From Verrucomicrobiota bacterium (GTDB taxonomy: Bacteria > Verrucomicrobiota > Verrucomicrobiia > Verrucomicrobiales > Akkermansiaceae), in assembly GCA_004293285.1 (NCBI GenBank), contig RDYF01000024.1:1-43467 (forward strand): 43,467 bases of DNA, given 5' to 3'. Below are positions 9,332 through 16,558 of the stretch, in pieces. The notes below the pieces were generated by a model. It was not told the DNA's origin. It was given only the letters and a program-made list of their open reading frames with translations, and did no database searches. Numbering within the stretch: position 1 is the stretch's first letter; each line of letters begins with the position of its first letter. The position numbers and the translations under genes are program-made.

Positions 9332-9838
9332 TTATGCAGCTTTTCTCGCGCCGAGACCACGGCTCACTAGGAGCGCGAACCCTAGCATCACAAGTACGGT
9401 GAGCGGGCGCTCCCAACCAAGAAATCCACCAGCCAGGGCACGACTCACCAACCAGCCCGTTGCGGGCATCCACGCCACTGCCAGCGGAAGGCAATACATG
9501 GCTCGACGATAGGGCTGAAAGAACGCCAGACACGAAAAGGCCAGGGCCCAGTGATAGAGCAGATTGACCGAAAAAATTCCACCAAGACAGCAGCAGGCCA
9601 CCGAGCCCAACACCCACCACGTCGTGGTCGGACTTTTTTCTCCACGACCTCGATACTGCAAATAGCCCAGAACAAGAAGCCAGAGTCCAAAAGCCCACAA
9701 ACCGCCGCGCGAATAACGATCGTGATGCCAAGCAAACCACAGTGTCGGCATCGCCAACCAACTGCTAAACAACAACATCACCGTCGCCGGTCCGCGACTC
9801 ACTTCATCCCCTCTTTCTTTCTCACTTGACTCACTCAT
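9332..9838 (-). CDS. Exosortase-operon integral membrane protein
   Basis: The product has 168 residues from the ATG at 9836-9838, with a polar first ~20 residues (MSESSEKERGDEVSRG) and then about five hydrophobic segments. The start overlaps the exosortase stop by ATGA, which fixes it; a longer in-frame extension to 10147 lies wholly within the exosortase gene and is rejected. I do not recognise the family. Its place between exosortase and the EpsI-like gene suggests an accessory membrane role in PEP-CTERM processing or polymer export (inference). Confidence 0.72.
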   Translation of the reverse strand: MSESSEKERGDEVSRGPATVMLLFSSWLAMPTLWFAWHHDRYSRGGLWAFGLWLLVLGYLQYRGRGEKSPTTTWWVLGSVACCCLGGIFSVNLLYHWALAFSCLAFFQPYRRAMYCLPLAVAWMPATGWLVSRALAGGFLGWERPLTVLVMLGFALLVSRGLGARKAA

Positions 9839-10665
9839 GTCACTTTTGTTTTGCGAATGGATTTTTTCGAATGATCTCCTAAAAAATTGGCGAACAATTT
9901 GGCGATCACTAGTGTCATTAGTAAGACAAACAGGCCCGTAAGTCCATGCCAAACTCCATTCGCTGTCTTCACTCCGTAGGTCAAACACAGCACCGTTAGC
10001 GAAACGATTCGCAAAAAGTTCGCAGTCCACGCCAAGACCGGCATGATGGCCACAAATATGACAAATTTCTGTTTGGCACGAATGTCGTGCAACCCCAGAG
10101 CGAGCCCCGTCAGCAAGGTAAGTTGCAACAAATTCCACCCCGCACATCCGGGTTCAATCCGTATCACCTCCCCTAACACAACCAATTCTGTGCCATGCCG
10201 TGAAACTGGCATCTGCATAAGGGCGAAAAATTGCTCGGTCGCCCAGGCTGCCGACATGCGAAACCACCATCCAAGCCCCGGCCACTCCATCACCAACCAA
10301 GGAAAACTCAACAACAACAACATCCACACCCCCCAGCGATTGATGCGCGTCTCGTAATGCGCATGCATGAACATCACCGCAGCCAAAGACCACGACAAAG
10401 CGAGCAAGGTAATGCTCGGCATCAACCATCCTACCACAAATCCCAGACCTATCGCGACTTTCAACCATCGAAAATCCCGACCCTCTGCACGAATGTCACG
10501 AAGTTTCCATGGGCCACCGATCCAAATCGTCAACGGAATCCCAACAGCCAAAGGCAATGCATCAAGAATCGACTCCCGCCAACTCGTATCCCGAATCCAT
10601 ACCAAAAGCGCGCCCACGAACAACAATACGAAACACCACCGACGTCTACCAATCGAGCTACTCAT
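9835..10665 (-). CDS. Exosortase (PEP-CTERM transpeptidase-type membrane protease)
   Basis: The product has 276 residues with roughly seven to eight membrane segments. The predicted catalytic triad of the exosortase/archaeosortase family is visible: Cys174 in EPGCAGWNLLQ, Arg219 in ANFLRI and His240 in WHGLTG. Exosortases recognise and cleave C-terminal PEP-CTERM signals of secreted proteins at the inner membrane. Matching substrates are encoded nearby (12663-13484 and 25853-26569). It overlaps its upstream TPR gene and its downstream membrane-protein gene by ATGA on both sides, so it sits in a tightly coupled operon. The subtype cannot be named with confidence. Confidence 0.93.
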   Translation of the reverse strand: MSSSIGRRRWCFVLLFVGALLVWIRDTSWRESILDALPLAVGIPLTIWIGGPWKLRDIRAEGRDFRWLKVAIGLGFVVGWLMPSITLLALSWSLAAVMFMHAHYETRINRWGVWMLLLLSFPWLVMEWPGLGWWFRMSAAWATEQFFALMQMPVSRHGTELVVLGEVIRIEPGCAGWNLLQLTLLTGLALGLHDIRAKQKFVIFVAIMPVLAWTANFLRIVSLTVLCLTYGVKTANGVWHGLTGLFVLLMTLVIAKLFANFLGDHSKKSIRKTKVT

Positions 10666-12617
10666 GGCTTCGCTTTTTCCGCTGCATCAATGTTCAAAAG
10701 GTTTTCTCGAAATTTTGGCTCACTGGGAAATCTCCGCGCAAGAAGCACGGTCCATTTCCGCGCTTCCGCCCAGTTCTTGGCTCCAAACGCTTCTTTGGAG
10801 AGAAAGATCATGGCGTCCACAGACTGCTCTCCGAGCTTGGTGTAAATGCTCGTCGCAACATCACGCTTTTGCTCCACCAGCGCACAACGTGCCAAAATCT
10901 CTTGCCCTGGGACGCTTTCTCTCAGTTCCGCTTGCGCATTGACCACGTCGCTTGCGGCTTTGATGTTGCCACGATCCAACTCTGCCAAGGCCAAGGTCCA
11001 TGCCGCACGACTCGCATGAGGACTCGGTTGCTGAGCAATTTCGCTCAGTTTCTTCAGTCCTTCTTCGGGCTTGCCCTGGGTGAGCAAAATTTCCGCGTAG
11101 GTCAATTTTGCGGCCTCGCTTTGTCGAGGCAATGTCTCCAACCACTGCTGCGAAACTTGCGGACCCGACCTCGCCAGTAGGCATCTCGCATAACCGTAAT
11201 CAAACCACTTCGGCCACTCTCCTGTAAGAGTGAGTTTGGCTCCACCACCGAGATCGACAGCTGCTCCCTGCCAACCGTGCGCGTAAAGCATCGCAACCAG
11301 TGATGCCGGCTGCTTCATCCATCCCACAAAAGGATCTTCTTGCTTGGTATTTCTTGCTCTCCACTGCTCAAACTCCAATAGATAGGGATGGGCGTCTGAT
11401 GACAAATCGGGGAATTTCCGACCTTTCGATGCGGCGCGAGCATCCGATCCCGCAACCACCATGGCATTGACATACAACCGAGAAGCCATGCCCGGAACCA
11501 AGGCGTCCGCATCAGCCGGAAATCCCCAATCCAGCCGCTCCGCCGCCCGCTGCCAATCTTTGCGAGCCAGAGCATCCAGCACCTTAAGCCACGCCATTTC
11601 GGGTCGATCCTTCAGCTCTCGCAAGGCGGATAATGCATGATCCAACTGCGGCGACAAAAAGGCTCCGTCAGGCAGTTCCAAGATCGCATCCGTGACTTCT
11701 TTCCAACCTGGTTGCTCCAGTTTGGGCAAGGGCCTAGACAGCGGAATCCCGATCATTTTCGACCAAAACCACGCTTTGAAGGCAAAAATGCCCACTTTTG
11801 TTTCCGCTGCGCCATCGCGCCATGTGTCCGCCGCGTTGGACGGCTCACCAATGCGCATTTGAAAATTGGCCAACATGTCCCGATACAAGGGATTTGCTGG
11901 TTCACTCAAAACCGCTGCCACGTAATCCAACCGTGCGTCAGCAATCCGTCCAGCTGCCTCTTGGATCTGGGCACGAAATGAGAGCAGTTCAGGCTCACGA
12001 GGATTGATTTTTAATCCCTCGTCGATCGATTCCATCGCTTTCCATGGCTCGCGTGCATCCAATAAAGCCAACCGCGCAAAACGCAACGCCTTCATGTCGC
12101 CCGTCCATTCGTCGGATCGCAAAATCTCTCGCGCTTTCTCCTTGTTGCCACTGGCCGCAAGTTGATCCACTTCCAACAAGCGCCACGACATCGGCACCTG
12201 AGATTGTTTTTGCCACTTCTCGCGCAGCGCAGTCGCTTTGGCAAAATCGCGCGTCCATACGGCTTCCCGCGCTAAAATCAAATCCGCTTTCTCCAACAAT
12301 TCCTTGGGCAACTCTGCACCCACTTCAGGAGTGGCAGTCTGACGAATCACGGCGCTGTCTCGACGCTGAATGGCATCGGCTAGCTCGCGTTCACGAATTT
12401 CACGACTGCGCTTTTCTCTCAGTTCTTGATCCTTCACCCCATCGAGGGCCGATCTCGCTGATACGAAATCGCGAGACTCCAGAGCGGCATCAATGGCTTT
12501 GACGGACCATGCTGCACGCTTCTGAATGACGGATTGACGCCAAAACCATAAACCGCCCGCCATCAAACCAATTAGCAAGAGGAAGATGCCTAATTTGGTT
12601 GCAGCGGACGATTTCAT
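10662..12617 (-). CDS. Membrane-anchored TPR-repeat protein of the exosortase operon
   Basis: The product has 651 residues. One N-terminal membrane segment (~8-27) is followed by long helical repeats of tetratricopeptide type, for example around EPELLSFRAQIQEAAGRIADARLDY written here only in part: key features are alternating Leu/Ala positions about every 34 residues. TPR proteins are scaffolds; PEP-CTERM loci often encode one. It is probably anchored in the inner membrane with the repeats in the periplasm. Its stop overlaps the exosortase start by ATGA, and it begins 45 nt after the DUF4114 PEP-CTERM gene. No enzymatic motif is visible. Confidence 0.8.
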   Translation of the reverse strand: MKSSAATKLGIFLLLIGLMAGGLWFWRQSVIQKRAAWSVKAIDAALESRDFVSARSALDGVKDQELREKRSREIRERELADAIQRRDSAVIRQTATPEVGAELPKELLEKADLILAREAVWTRDFAKATALREKWQKQSQVPMSWRLLEVDQLAASGNKEKAREILRSDEWTGDMKALRFARLALLDAREPWKAMESIDEGLKINPREPELLSFRAQIQEAAGRIADARLDYVAAVLSEPANPLYRDMLANFQMRIGEPSNAADTWRDGAAETKVGIFAFKAWFWSKMIGIPLSRPLPKLEQPGWKEVTDAILELPDGAFLSPQLDHALSALRELKDRPEMAWLKVLDALARKDWQRAAERLDWGFPADADALVPGMASRLYVNAMVVAGSDARAASKGRKFPDLSSDAHPYLLEFEQWRARNTKQEDPFVGWMKQPASLVAMLYAHGWQGAAVDLGGGAKLTLTGEWPKWFDYGYARCLLARSGPQVSQQWLETLPRQSEAAKLTYAEILLTQGKPEEGLKKLSEIAQQPSPHASRAAWTLALAELDRGNIKAASDVVNAQAELRESVPGQEILARCALVEQKRDVATSIYTKLGEQSVDAMIFLSKEAFGAKNWAEARKWTVLLARRFPSEPKFRENLLNIDAAEKAKP

Positions 12618-12662
12618 AGTAGTGCTCAGAAATCTACCCAGAAAGTAGGAGAATTCAAGCGA

Positions 12663-13484
12663 TTAGTGTTTGCGGCGACGCGATACACCAGCCATCATGG
12701 CAACGGCGAACATTGCACCCATGGCCATGCTGGGTTCTGGAACACCGAGACCGGATCCGCCACCATCGCCAAGAGATTTGAACTCGAGAACAAAGAGAGT
12801 GTCATTGTAGTCGCGGTCACCACCACCCCAGATGTCCTCAAAGCCAATCACGAAGTAACTCGTGCCGTCTTTTTGGAAACTGACAGCGTGGATCAATCCA
12901 TCACCATTCAAGCTATGATTGGTGGAGAAGAAACGCTTACCACCGCTGGCACCATCGGAAATCAGGAAGAAATCCAGAGTCGTGCCACCGGCAAATTTCC
13001 CGAGGTCGACAAAGTCACCTGCCAACAAAGGATTGCGGGTCGTGCGAATCGCACTCCCAGAGCCTCCCAGAGCCGACGGATCCGAAGAGTCTGGGAAGAT
13101 CAGCTGGGCGGTCTTGTCGAAAGGACTTCCACCTTCCGTCGAAAAACCCAAGGTGTTCTTGAATGCTGCACCTTCACCCAAAAAGTAGGTGCGCACGGTG
13201 GAGTCATCCTTCAGAGTCAGCAACTCGGGATTCAGGGCAACGGACTTGACATCCTTGATGCCAACGCGCTCGGACAAATTCAAATTTGTCATTTTGAGCA
13301 AGCTTGGCAGCACTTCTACCTGGAATTGCTTCGATGCTTCATCGGAAGCGGCGAGCATCACAGGGGCTACGATGTCCAGGCCGAAAGGACGGGCTGGGGA
13401 TTGAACGGGACTCTCCGTTTGACCATAAGAAGCCGACGCAAGAGTCACCAACACGATGATTAAGTTTAGGGGGCGAAACGACAT
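12663..13484 (-). CDS. DUF4114-like exported protein with PEP-CTERM sorting signal
   Basis: The product has 273 residues from the ATG at 13482-13484. A signal peptide (~1-21, ending near ASYG) precedes SPVQSPARPFGLDI. The C-terminal half carries a DUF4114-type segment with DFFLISDGASGG, GFEDIWGGGDRDYNDTLFVL, rich in Asp and likely calcium-binding. The tail is a full PEP-CTERM signal: VPEPS, a hydrophobic stretch, then SRRRKH. It is the likely substrate of the exosortase encoded two genes downstream. A longer start at 13511 is possible but adds a charged stretch before the signal peptide. CAATTG element copy 3 begins about 32 bp upstream of the chosen start. The next gene (13795-14619) is a paralogue. 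Confidence 0.9.
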   Translation of the reverse strand: MSFRPLNLIIVLVTLASASYGQTESPVQSPARPFGLDIVAPVMLAASDEASKQFQVEVLPSLLKMTNLNLSERVGIKDVKSVALNPELLTLKDDSTVRTYFLGEGAAFKNTLGFSTEGGSPFDKTAQLIFPDSSDPSALGGSGSAIRTTRNPLLAGDFVDLGKFAGGTTLDFFLISDGASGGKRFFSTNHSLNGDGLIHAVSFQKDGTSYFVIGFEDIWGGGDRDYNDTLFVLEFKSLGDGGGSGLGVPEPSMAMGAMFAVAMMAGVSRRRKH

Positions 13485-13515
13485 GCCCGTAGAATACCGA
13501 TTTTTTATCATTTGA

Positions 13516-13535
13516 CCATCCCCTCAATTGAGTGT
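13516..13535. promoter_or_regulatory. CAATTG element, copy 3 (upstream of first DUF4114 gene)
   Basis: The 20-mer here has CATCCCCTCAATTGAGTG within it and matches the copies at 8652 and 14650 at about 17 of 20 positions. It lies about 32 bp before the start codon of the first DUF4114 gene; copy 4 lies about 31 bp before the second. The wider gap 13485-13794 also holds T/A-runs at 13609-13662 (T8, A7, T4, T6, T6) but no gene I can support. Confidence 0.65.
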
Positions 13536-13794
13536 TTTTTCTAAACCGATCAGAAACCTTGATTTATCAACGATTGAAGGCATGAAAAGTGCCGAAGGGA
13601 ATGATAAATTTTTTTTGCAATTCACACAAAAAAACCGAATTTTCCTCAATTTTTTCTTTTTTGTTCGACTAAACTTGTCGCAAAACGAAAAGCATCGACC
13701 ATTCTTCACCGCCATTCTGCTGATTCCGAATCCGTAGGAGAAATCAGAGAAAAGAATCAAGACGGCGTTCGAGCGATAGCGGCATGGATCCGTA

Positions 13795-13830
13795 TCAACA
13801 AAAAAGCGAGACTGCAGAGCAGGCTCGCTT
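13795..13830 (-). terminator. Rho-independent terminator after second DUF4114 gene
   Basis: On the minus strand AAGCGAG (13824-13830) pairs with CTCGCTT (13804-13810); an inner CTGC/GCAG pairing extends the stem, and a run of six Ts follows. This is a classic intrinsic terminator for minus-strand transcription. It lies just beyond the frameshifted stop at 13854 and inside the in-frame tail of the ORF. Confidence 0.8.
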
Positions 13831-14619
13831 AGTGAAATCAAAAGTGTGATCCGTTATCCGTTTCTGCGACGCACGAAACCAGTGAGTATCCCCAGCGCCA
13901 AAAGTCCGCCCAAGTCCAACAACAAACATGACATCGTTCAAATCCATATCGCCTCCGCGCCAGGTGTCTTCAAAGCCTATGGCCATGTAGCTCAAACCTT
14001 CTCGCATGAAGGAAATCGCGTGGAAAATGCCATCGGCATTGTTGCTCTGATCGGTAGAAAAGAAACGCGTGCCGCCATTGGCACCGTTCGCGATCAAGAA
14101 AAAGTCCAAGACTTGGCCCATTTGAAAATTCCCGATGTCCACAAAGTCTCCCGAGCGAAGAGGTTTGTCGGCAGTGCGAATCGGCGACATCCCACCGCCC
14201 AATCCCGGACCACTGGTAGCATCAGGGAAAATCAATTCGGCCGATGGATCCAAGGGCGTGCCCCCTTCTGTTGAATAACCCAAGGAGTGATTCAGGCGGG
14301 AATTTTCTCCCAAGAAATACACACGGACAGCTGTATCATCCGTCAAAGTCAACAAGGTGGGATTGACGGATACTGCATCCCAGTGATTGAACCGAGTTCT
14401 CTGCGACAAGTTCTGATTGATCAAGCCTTGCAAACCAGGCAACACGTCCTGCTGAAAGCTGAGCGAAAGCTCGTCGGAACCCGCCATCATCACCGGAGAA
14501 GCGATGTCTAAGTTGTAGGGACGCGCTGGCGACTGGACCGGACTGAGGGTCTGAGCACTCACCCAAGTACCCATCCACGCGACGGCCAACCAAGTCAGAG
14601 TTTGAAGATATTTGAGCAC
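13795..14619 (-). CDS. Second DUF4114-like exported protein, sorting tail frameshifted
   Basis: This is a paralogue of the 12663-13484 protein: the same signal-peptide/SPVQSPARPYNLDIASP start, DFFLIANGANGG and GFEDTWRGGDMDLNDVMFVV. GTG at 14617-14619 is the likely start. The frame ends at 13795 with an unlikely polar tail (RITDHTFDFTKR). One base away in frame, the DNA after DVMFVV reads LDLGGLLALGILTGFVRRRNG and stops at 13854-13856, which looks like the hydrophobic-plus-arginine end of a sorting signal, although PEP itself is absent. The in-frame tail also runs through a terminator hairpin. So a one-base frameshift near 13915 (real decay or sequencing error) is likely. Confidence 0.75.
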   Translation of the reverse strand: MLKYLQTLTWLAVAWMGTWVSAQTLSPVQSPARPYNLDIASPVMMAGSDELSLSFQQDVLPGLQGLINQNLSQRTRFNHWDAVSVNPTLLTLTDDTAVRVYFLGENSRLNHSLGYSTEGGTPLDPSAELIFPDATSGPGLGGGMSPIRTADKPLRSGDFVDIGNFQMGQVLDFFLIANGANGGTRFFSTDQSNNADGIFHAISFMREGLSYMAIGFEDTWRGGDMDLNDVMFVVGLGRTFGAGDTHWFRASQKRITDHTFDFTKRACSAVSLFC

Positions 14620-14649
14620 GCGCAATACTACGCAACCCGGATAGGTCGA

Positions 14650-14669
14650 CAATCCCCCCAATTGGGTGG
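14650..14669. promoter_or_regulatory. CAATTG element, copy 4 (upstream of second DUF4114 gene)
   Basis: CAATCCCCCCAATTGGGTGG differs from copy 2 at one position. It lies between the end of the flippase gene (14712) and the GTG start of the second DUF4114 gene (14619), about 31 bp before that start. Confidence 0.65.
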
Positions 14670-14711
14670 ATTGGTTTGAAATGTTTCCTGCTCTTGTTGC
14701 GAACGATGGAA

Positions 14712-16196
14712 TCAAGGACGCAGCACTTTGCGACCCAACCACAAGAATGGCACAAAACAAAGCGCAGCACGCCAACCCAGAGCCCACAAGGAGGCTTCTT
14801 CTGTCAAAGGCGCTACCAACAACAAGGTGGCCAAAAAAAGAACAAAAATCGCTAAGGGCCACAAAGTGCCTCGACTGTGAATGTGCAAGTAGGAACGCCA
14901 ACCAATGCCCAAACGCTTCATGGTAAATGGCACGACCCAGCACCAACCAAAGAAAAAGGTGGGAATCATGGTGCCCAACGCCACGCCCAAAACTCCCAAG
15001 CGATATGCCAAAAGGATGCTGATCACCACATTGGCAAGGGCGTCCCACAACGATATTTTTAATAGCGCGCGCTCTTCTCCACACATCATCAGCACTCGCT
15101 TCGAGCTGCCGCTCGTCATTTGAGAACTGTAGGTCGCAAACAACAAGGCCTGCCCGACCCAATAGGTTTCGCGCGGCACTTCGGTCATCCCCGTCAATAC
15201 GCCAATGAGCGGTTCCAGGTAAACCGCGGCCAATACGTAACATGGCGTCACCAAAAAAAAGATCAGTCGCGATGTTCCTAACAATAAGCGCTGGAGACCA
15301 TCGACATCCCCTTGCGCATGCATCGATGCCGCCGCTGGCGACAGCGCTTGTTGCATTTGGGAACTGAACATTCCCAGCATTTCGCTCGCCTTGAACCCCG
15401 CTTGATACACTGCCACATAGGCCACGCCTATGGTCAGGGAAATCACCAATTGATCACTTTTTCCCATCAGCATGTTGCTGAAAGTAATGAGATAGGCGAC
15501 AACCGAAAAACCCATTTGCGATTTCACGGCCGACCACTCAAATCCGCTCGGCTTCAGCGACAACTCGGGCAAATGACGAAAGACATACGCCGCCGAGAGC
15601 AGGTTTGGCAATGCCGTGGTCGTCACACTCACCGCCATCAAGGCCGCCAAACTCCATCCTTGATGCAGGCCATACCACAACGCACCAAAATTGAGCAACG
15701 TCGCTACGACTCCATTCCAGTTGGCGATATCGATCCTCTGCAGCCCGCGAAGAATTTCGGGAAAGAGACCTAACGGAAACATCACCGCAAGACCCAAGAA
15801 AAAAACCAGATAGGCCGATTGAAAGTCTCCCAGATCGCCCGCGGCCACTTTCATCCCTGCCAAAAAGGAGCCTCGCAGGAAAAAGAAGATCACGAAAAGC
15901 ACCACCGCGAGACCGATGAAGGTCCAGAATATGGTCGACAGCAGTCGGTTCAAACCCTGCATGTCGCCCGTTGCGGTCTTGGACGCCACCGCTTTTTGCG
16001 CGGTGAAGCCGAAACCAAAATCGAGCAGGATGCCGTAGCCAAAAAGCGACCACAGCAAGGCCCAAAAACCAAATTGGGCGTCGCTGAATTTCTCGAACAT
16101 CAAGCGGAACATCACCAACCCCAGCACCATGCGCAGGATCAGAGAAATGTAACCACTGCCCGTGGTTTGCCAAAATCGTTTACGCCAATCACTCAC
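14712..16196 (-). CDS. Wzx-like polysaccharide flippase (MOP/MATE superfamily)
   Basis: The product has 494 residues with about 12-14 hydrophobic segments spread over the whole length, typical in size and pattern for Wzx/RfbX-type lipid-linked oligosaccharide flippases. It would move repeat units made by the nearby glycosyltransferases across the inner membrane. The last segments (LWPLAIFVLFLATLLLVAPL, ALCFVPFLWLG) end close to the stop. It is transcribed on the minus strand before the second DUF4114 gene, 92 bp away, with CAATTG copy 4 in between. No catalytic motif is expected. Confidence 0.82.
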   Translation of the reverse strand: MSDWRKRFWQTTGSGYISLILRMVLGLVMFRLMFEKFSDAQFGFWALLWSLFGYGILLDFGFGFTAQKAVASKTATGDMQGLNRLLSTIFWTFIGLAVVLFVIFFFLRGSFLAGMKVAAGDLGDFQSAYLVFFLGLAVMFPLGLFPEILRGLQRIDIANWNGVVATLLNFGALWYGLHQGWSLAALMAVSVTTTALPNLLSAAYVFRHLPELSLKPSGFEWSAVKSQMGFSVVAYLITFSNMLMGKSDQLVISLTIGVAYVAVYQAGFKASEMLGMFSSQMQQALSPAAASMHAQGDVDGLQRLLLGTSRLIFFLVTPCYVLAAVYLEPLIGVLTGMTEVPRETYWVGQALLFATYSSQMTSGSSKRVLMMCGEERALLKISLWDALANVVISILLAYRLGVLGVALGTMIPTFFFGWCWVVPFTMKRLGIGWRSYLHIHSRGTLWPLAIFVLFLATLLLVAPLTEEASLWALGWRAALCFVPFLWLGRKVLRP

Positions 16197-16379
16197 CGTT
16201 GTAACGCATCTCCGATGCTTCGCTAAGCTTGCCCATTCTCGCTCTTTAAGTCAATCTCGGATCAACAAAACAAACTCTATCATTTTGCTCGCGCGCTGCG
16301 AGCTGTCAAAAAAGTAGCAGACTCCTCGGCAATCTGCTTGCCATCCTCGCATGCCTTTTTTATCGTCAGCCCTCCGGGC

Positions 16380-16520
16380 AACCGGACGGATAGGGAAGCT
16401 CTTGGTTGGAGCAGGAAATTGTTGGGGAAGCCGGTGTGATTCCGGCACGGTACCGCCACTGTGTGTTTTTTTCGGCAACGAAAGAAATGAGTCAGATCGC
16501 CAGCCTTGTCATGCATTCGA
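16380..16520 (+). ncRNA. Cobalamin (AdoCbl) riboswitch
   Basis: The conserved cobalamin-riboswitch core is visible at about 16422-16464: GGGGAAGCCGGTGTGATTCC, then a GCACGGTACCGCCACTGTG stretch. The distal GAGTCAGATCGCCAGCC segment follows at ~16488-16504. The boundaries are estimates. A small hairpin GACCTG/CAGGTC (16523-16541) stands just before the start of the receptor gene and may be part of the expression platform. It should repress the downstream receptor when cobalamin is plentiful. Confidence 0.88.
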
Positions 16521-16558
16521 ACGACCTGCGGAGTTCAGGTCTTAAGATAGAACAATAC

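Noticed and set aside
13524..13841. 105-residue minus-strand ORF in the gap between the DUF4114 genes
   Set aside because: Low-complexity Lys/Phe composition from A/T runs, covers the terminator and the CAATTG element, no motif.
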